7,203 bases of DNA from Vulcanimicrobiota bacterium (lineage in GTDB: Bacteria; Vulcanimicrobiota; Vulcanimicrobiia; Vulcanimicrobiales; Vulcanimicrobiaceae): NCBI GenBank assembly GCA_019237435.1, contig JAFAHB010000206.1:1-7203 (forward strand), written 5' to 3'. The notes beneath the pieces are model-generated. The model saw nothing but the letters and a program-made list of their open reading frames with translations. It searched no databases and was not told the DNA's origin. Shown piece after piece: positions 4,518 to 7,203 of the stretch (the stretch's first letter is position 1; each line of letters begins with the position of its first letter). Both the position numbers and the translations under genes were made by a program.

Positions 4518-6608
4518 GTGAAAAAGCCCCTGATTATCGTGGAGTCGCCTACGAAGGCTCGGACGATCAAGAAGTTTCTGCCGTCGCGATACGCGGTGAA
4601 AGCATCGGTCGGACACGTGCGCGACCTTCCGAAGAGCACGCTCGGCGTCGACGTGGAACACGATTTTGCGCCGAAATATCTGACGATCAAGGGCAAAGGC
4701 GACGTGATCAAAGAGCTTCGCGGAGCCGTCAAAACTGCCACCGACGTATACCTCGCAACGGATCCCGACCGCGAGGGTGAGGCAATCGCCTGGCACCTCG
4801 CGGAGCTGCTGAAACTGCCGCGTCCAAAACGAATCGAGCTTCACGAGATCACGAAAGAGGCGGCGTTGGCCGCGCTCAAGCACCCGCACGTCATCGATAT
4901 GGACCGCGTCAACGCGCAGCAAGCCCGCCGAATTCTGGACAGGCTGGTGGGTTACAAAATATCGCCGCTGCTCTGGTCGAAGGTCCGCAGCGGCCTCTCG
5001 GCAGGACGAGTTCAATCGGTCGCAGTGAGGTTGATCGTCGACCGTGAGCGCGAGATTGAAGCCTTCATACCCAAGGAGTATTGGACGATTGCGGCGCTGC
5101 TCGCAAGCGCGCGGCATCCGGAGATGCCGTTCTCGGCCGACTTGGTTTCGCACCGTGGCGAGAAAGTCGAAATCGCGACCGGCGAACAAGCCGATTCAAT
5201 TCTACGCGCACTCGAAGGAGCGGCTTACCGGGTTACCTCAGTCAAGCGCCGGGAGCTGCGGCGCAATCCGCCCGCGCCCTTCACGACGTCGACGCTCCAA
5301 CAAGAAGCCTCGCGAAGGCTGAAGATGCGCGTGCGGCGGGCGATGCAAGTCGCGCAGGGCCTCTACGAGGGCGTCGACTTGGGCGGAAGCGAGGGCACCG
5401 TAGGGCTGATCACCTACATGCGCACCGACTCGACGCGCATCAGCGATCAGGCTCGCGCGGCGGCGCGTGAGTTCATCGTCGGTAGTTTTGGCGAAGCGTT
5501 TCATGGCGGGCGCCTCTATCGCGTTCGGGAAGGAGCCCAGGATGCACACGAAGCGATCCGTCCGACTTCGGTGTGGCGGACGCCGGAGCACTTGAGCGCG
5601 GTTCTGCGTCGCGACGACCTTCGTTTATATACGATGATCTGGGAACGGTTCGTGGCCTCGCAAATGGCCGCGGCCCTCTTCGACCAGACCATCGTCGACG
5701 CGTCCGCCGCAGATTATGGGTTCCGGGCCACGGGAACCGTGATGCGATTTCCCGGCTTCACCCGCGTCTATGAGGAATCGAAGGACGACGACGGCAAGGG
5801 CCGCGTTCGGCTGCCTGACTTGAACGAGAGCGAGACCCTCGACTGTCGAAAGCTGGAGCCGAAGCAGCATTTCACCGAGCCTCCCCCACGGTACACCGAA
5901 GCTGCGCTCGTCAAAGCTCTGGAGGATAACGGCATCGGGCGGCCGTCGACGTATTCGGCGATCGTGGAGACCATCCAGGCTCGCGGGTACGTCACGCAGC
6001 AAGAGCGGCGCTTCGTTCCAACCCTGATCGGAACTGCAGTCAACGATCTGCTCGTGGAGCACTTTCCTGAGATCGTCAACCTGGACTTCACCGCTCAGAT
6101 GGAGGGCGATCTCGACCGTATTGCCGAGGGCCATGAGGACTGGGTTGGGTTGCTGCGCCGATTCTACGGTCCGTTCGAGAGCGAGCTGGAGCAGGCGCAA
6201 AAGAAACTACCGCGCTTGGAGCTTCGTGACGAGCCTACCGACGAGATCTGCCCGGCCTGCGGGCGCCCGATGGTCATCAAACACGGGCGATTCGGAAAGT
6301 TCATTTCATGCAGCGGTTATCCCGAGTGCAAAACGACCAAACCGATCGTCAAAGAGACCGGCGCCGAGTGTCCGAAGTGCGGCGGCGCCATCGTCGAACG
6401 CCGCTCGAAGAAGGGGCGCGTGTTTTACGGCTGTGCCAACTACCCGCGGTGCGATTTCATCTCTTGGGATGCCGTGGCTCCGCAACGCTGTCCGGTCTGC
6501 GGCTCTCACGTACTGGCAAAAACGCGTCGCGGCGGTAACGTCCGACTGCAATGCGCCGCCGATCGCACTCACGAGCTGACGGGTCTGCCTACAGCGGCCT
6601 CGTCGTAG
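4518..6608 (+). CDS. topA: DNA topoisomerase I, type IA (696 aa)
   Basis: TopA relaxes negative supercoils by cutting one strand through a 5'-phosphotyrosine link. The N-terminal Toprim domain has IIVESPTKA with Glu9, GHVRDLP (32-38) and the metal site DPDREGE (82-88). The catalytic tyrosine is Y300 in LITYMRTDSTRIS, with R302 beside it. QDAHEAIRPT (341-350) and GIGRPSTYS (472-480) are further core motifs. Three C-terminal zinc ribbons follow: C578/C581/C598/C604, C618/C621/C639/C645, and a variant C658/C661/C679 with H685 in the fourth place. The length suits compact bacterial TopA forms and is shorter than the E. coli enzyme. GTG 4518 gives the standard N-terminus (KKPLIIVESPTKA). trmFO follows after six bases as a probable operon. 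All key catalytic residues are present. Confidence 0.97.
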   Translation: MKKPLIIVESPTKARTIKKFLPSRYAVKASVGHVRDLPKSTLGVDVEHDFAPKYLTIKGKGDVIKELRGAVKTATDVYLATDPDREGEAIAWHLAELLKLPRPKRIELHEITKEAALAALKHPHVIDMDRVNAQQARRILDRLVGYKISPLLWSKVRSGLSAGRVQSVAVRLIVDREREIEAFIPKEYWTIAALLASARHPEMPFSADLVSHRGEKVEIATGEQADSILRALEGAAYRVTSVKRRELRRNPPAPFTTSTLQQEASRRLKMRVRRAMQVAQGLYEGVDLGGSEGTVGLITYMRTDSTRISDQARAAAREFIVGSFGEAFHGGRLYRVREGAQDAHEAIRPTSVWRTPEHLSAVLRRDDLRLYTMIWERFVASQMAAALFDQTIVDASAADYGFRATGTVMRFPGFTRVYEESKDDDGKGRVRLPDLNESETLDCRKLEPKQHFTEPPPRYTEAALVKALEDNGIGRPSTYSAIVETIQARGYVTQQERRFVPTLIGTAVNDLLVEHFPEIVNLDFTAQMEGDLDRIAEGHEDWVGLLRRFYGPFESELEQAQKKLPRLELRDEPTDEICPACGRPMVIKHGRFGKFISCSGYPECKTTKPIVKETGAECPKCGGAIVERRSKKGRVFYGCANYPRCDFISWDAVAPQRCPVCGSHVLAKTRRGGNVRLQCAADRTHELTGLPTAASS

Positions 6609-6614
6609 GCCAAT

Positions 6615-7203
6615 GTGCAGCGGCTGACGATCATCGGTGGCGGCCTTGCGGGGTGTGAGGCTGCGTGGCAAGCTGCGCGGCGTGGCGTCGAAGTCGATCT
6701 CTTCGAGATGCGCCCCTCTCGCAGCGGGCCCGCGCATAAGACGGGTACACTGGCCGAGCTGGTCTGCAGCAACTCCTTGCGTGGAGCGGCGTTGACAAAT
6801 GCGGTCGGCCTGCTCAAGGAAGAGTTGGCGCTCCTCGATTCGCTCATCGTCACCTCGGCTCGCGCAACGGCCGTGCCGGCCGGCAGCGCGCTTGCGGTCG
6901 ACCGATCGAAGTTCTCCGCGCTGGTGGAATCGCGGATCGCGGCCGATTCGCGAATAGCGCTGCGCCGCGAGGAGATTCGCGCCATTCCTCTCGACCGGCC
7001 AACGATCGTGTCGTGCGGGCCGTTGCCCAGCGATGAATTTTTGCAGAGCCTGGACGAGGTCCTGAGCTGCGATCAAGCGGCTCAGGACGATGCAACTTCG
7101 CGCCTGCACTATTACGACGCGGCCTCACCGATCGTTGCAGCCGACTCGCTCGATGAATCGCAGATGTATCGAAAATCGCGCTATGATAAGAGCGACCCTT
7201 CGA
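6615..7203 (+). CDS. trmFO: Methylenetetrahydrofolate-tRNA-(uracil-54-C5)-methyltransferase TrmFO, N-terminal part (runs off window)
   Basis: TrmFO is a folate- and FAD-dependent enzyme that makes 5-methyluridine at position 54 of tRNA. The 196 residues visible begin with the FAD-binding Rossmann motif (LTIIGGGLAGCEAAWQAA, GxGxxG at 8-13), then LFEMRP (29-34) and HKTGTLAELVCSNSLR (41-56), which includes the conserved C51. KKEEL-like LLKEELALLDSLI, PAGSALAVDR (88-97) and the region around YYDAASPIV (166-174) also fit the family (once named Gid). GTG 6615 starts six bases after the topA stop and in the same frame; there is no room for an earlier start because the topA TAG closes the frame. An ATG at 6613 overlaps it but hits a stop after four codons. 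The topA-trmFO order is common in several bacterial phyla. The frame stays open to the end. Confidence 0.95.
   Translation, partial: MQRLTIIGGGLAGCEAAWQAARRGVEVDLFEMRPSRSGPAHKTGTLAELVCSNSLRGAALTNAVGLLKEELALLDSLIVTSARATAVPAGSALAVDRSKFSALVESRIAADSRIALRREEIRAIPLDRPTIVSCGPLPSDEFLQSLDEVLSCDQAAQDDATSRLHYYDAASPIVAADSLDESQMYRKSRYDKSDPS

Noticed and set aside
4509..5189. Minus-strand 226-residue frame opposite topA
   Set aside because: It is a long antisense shadow of a strongly conserved gene with no family motif or ribosome-binding site.
6613..6627. ATG at 6613 as start of trmFO
   Set aside because: It is out of frame and meets TGA after four codons; GTG 6615 leads into the FAD-binding motif.

Overview
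This is a GC-rich bacterial chromosomal segment made mostly of housekeeping genes on both strands. No rRNA, tRNA, CRISPR array, insertion sequence or phage gene is visible. The organism cannot be named from the window. The joined topA-trmFO pair, secG, a DppD/DppF ATPase pair, frequent GTG/TTG starts and a lysine/arginine-rich histone-like protein suit a deep-branching, high-GC, mainly environmental lineage. Eremiobacterota (WPS-2) or a Chloroflexota/Actinobacteriota-like group is only a guess.

Layout. Positions 1-286 (minus) hold the 5' part of a flavin amine-oxidase-like oxidoreductase. It is divergent from a small four-helix membrane protein (316-693, plus). That gene converges on a degenerate PAP2-like membrane protein (715-1398, minus), which is in turn divergent from secG (1494-1883, plus). 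After 14 bp come the oligopeptide-type ABC ATPases dppD (1898-2923) and dppF (2924-3931), joined with no gap. No permease or binding-protein gene accompanies them here. A hairpin with a T-tract on the minus strand (3941-3972) ends a minus-strand gene for a very basic 118-residue protein (3993-4349), built of 11-residue Arg/Lys repeats and resembling a histone H1 tail. A 168-bp intergenic region separates it from topA (4518-6608, plus). Six bases after topA begins trmFO (6615 to the window edge).

The most interesting stretch is 4350-4517. It carries a good promoter and strong ribosome-binding site for the histone-like gene, a perfect 7-bp inverted repeat overlapping that promoter, a 20-bp alternating purine-pyrimidine tract prone to form Z-DNA, and a topA promoter placed so that the transcript would begin at or next to the GTG start codon. 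Two genes expected to shape chromosome topology, one by relaxing supercoils and one by coating or compacting DNA, thus share a compact control region with a possible supercoil-sensitive element. Their functional coupling is inference. The gene families, promoter-like hexamers, repeats and alternation are read directly from the sequence.

Five of the nine gene starts chosen are non-ATG (GTG or TTG). Several genes lack a Shine-Dalgarno sequence and depend on tight gene junctions or possibly leaderless transcripts, while three genes (316, 1494, 4349) have clear purine-rich sites.
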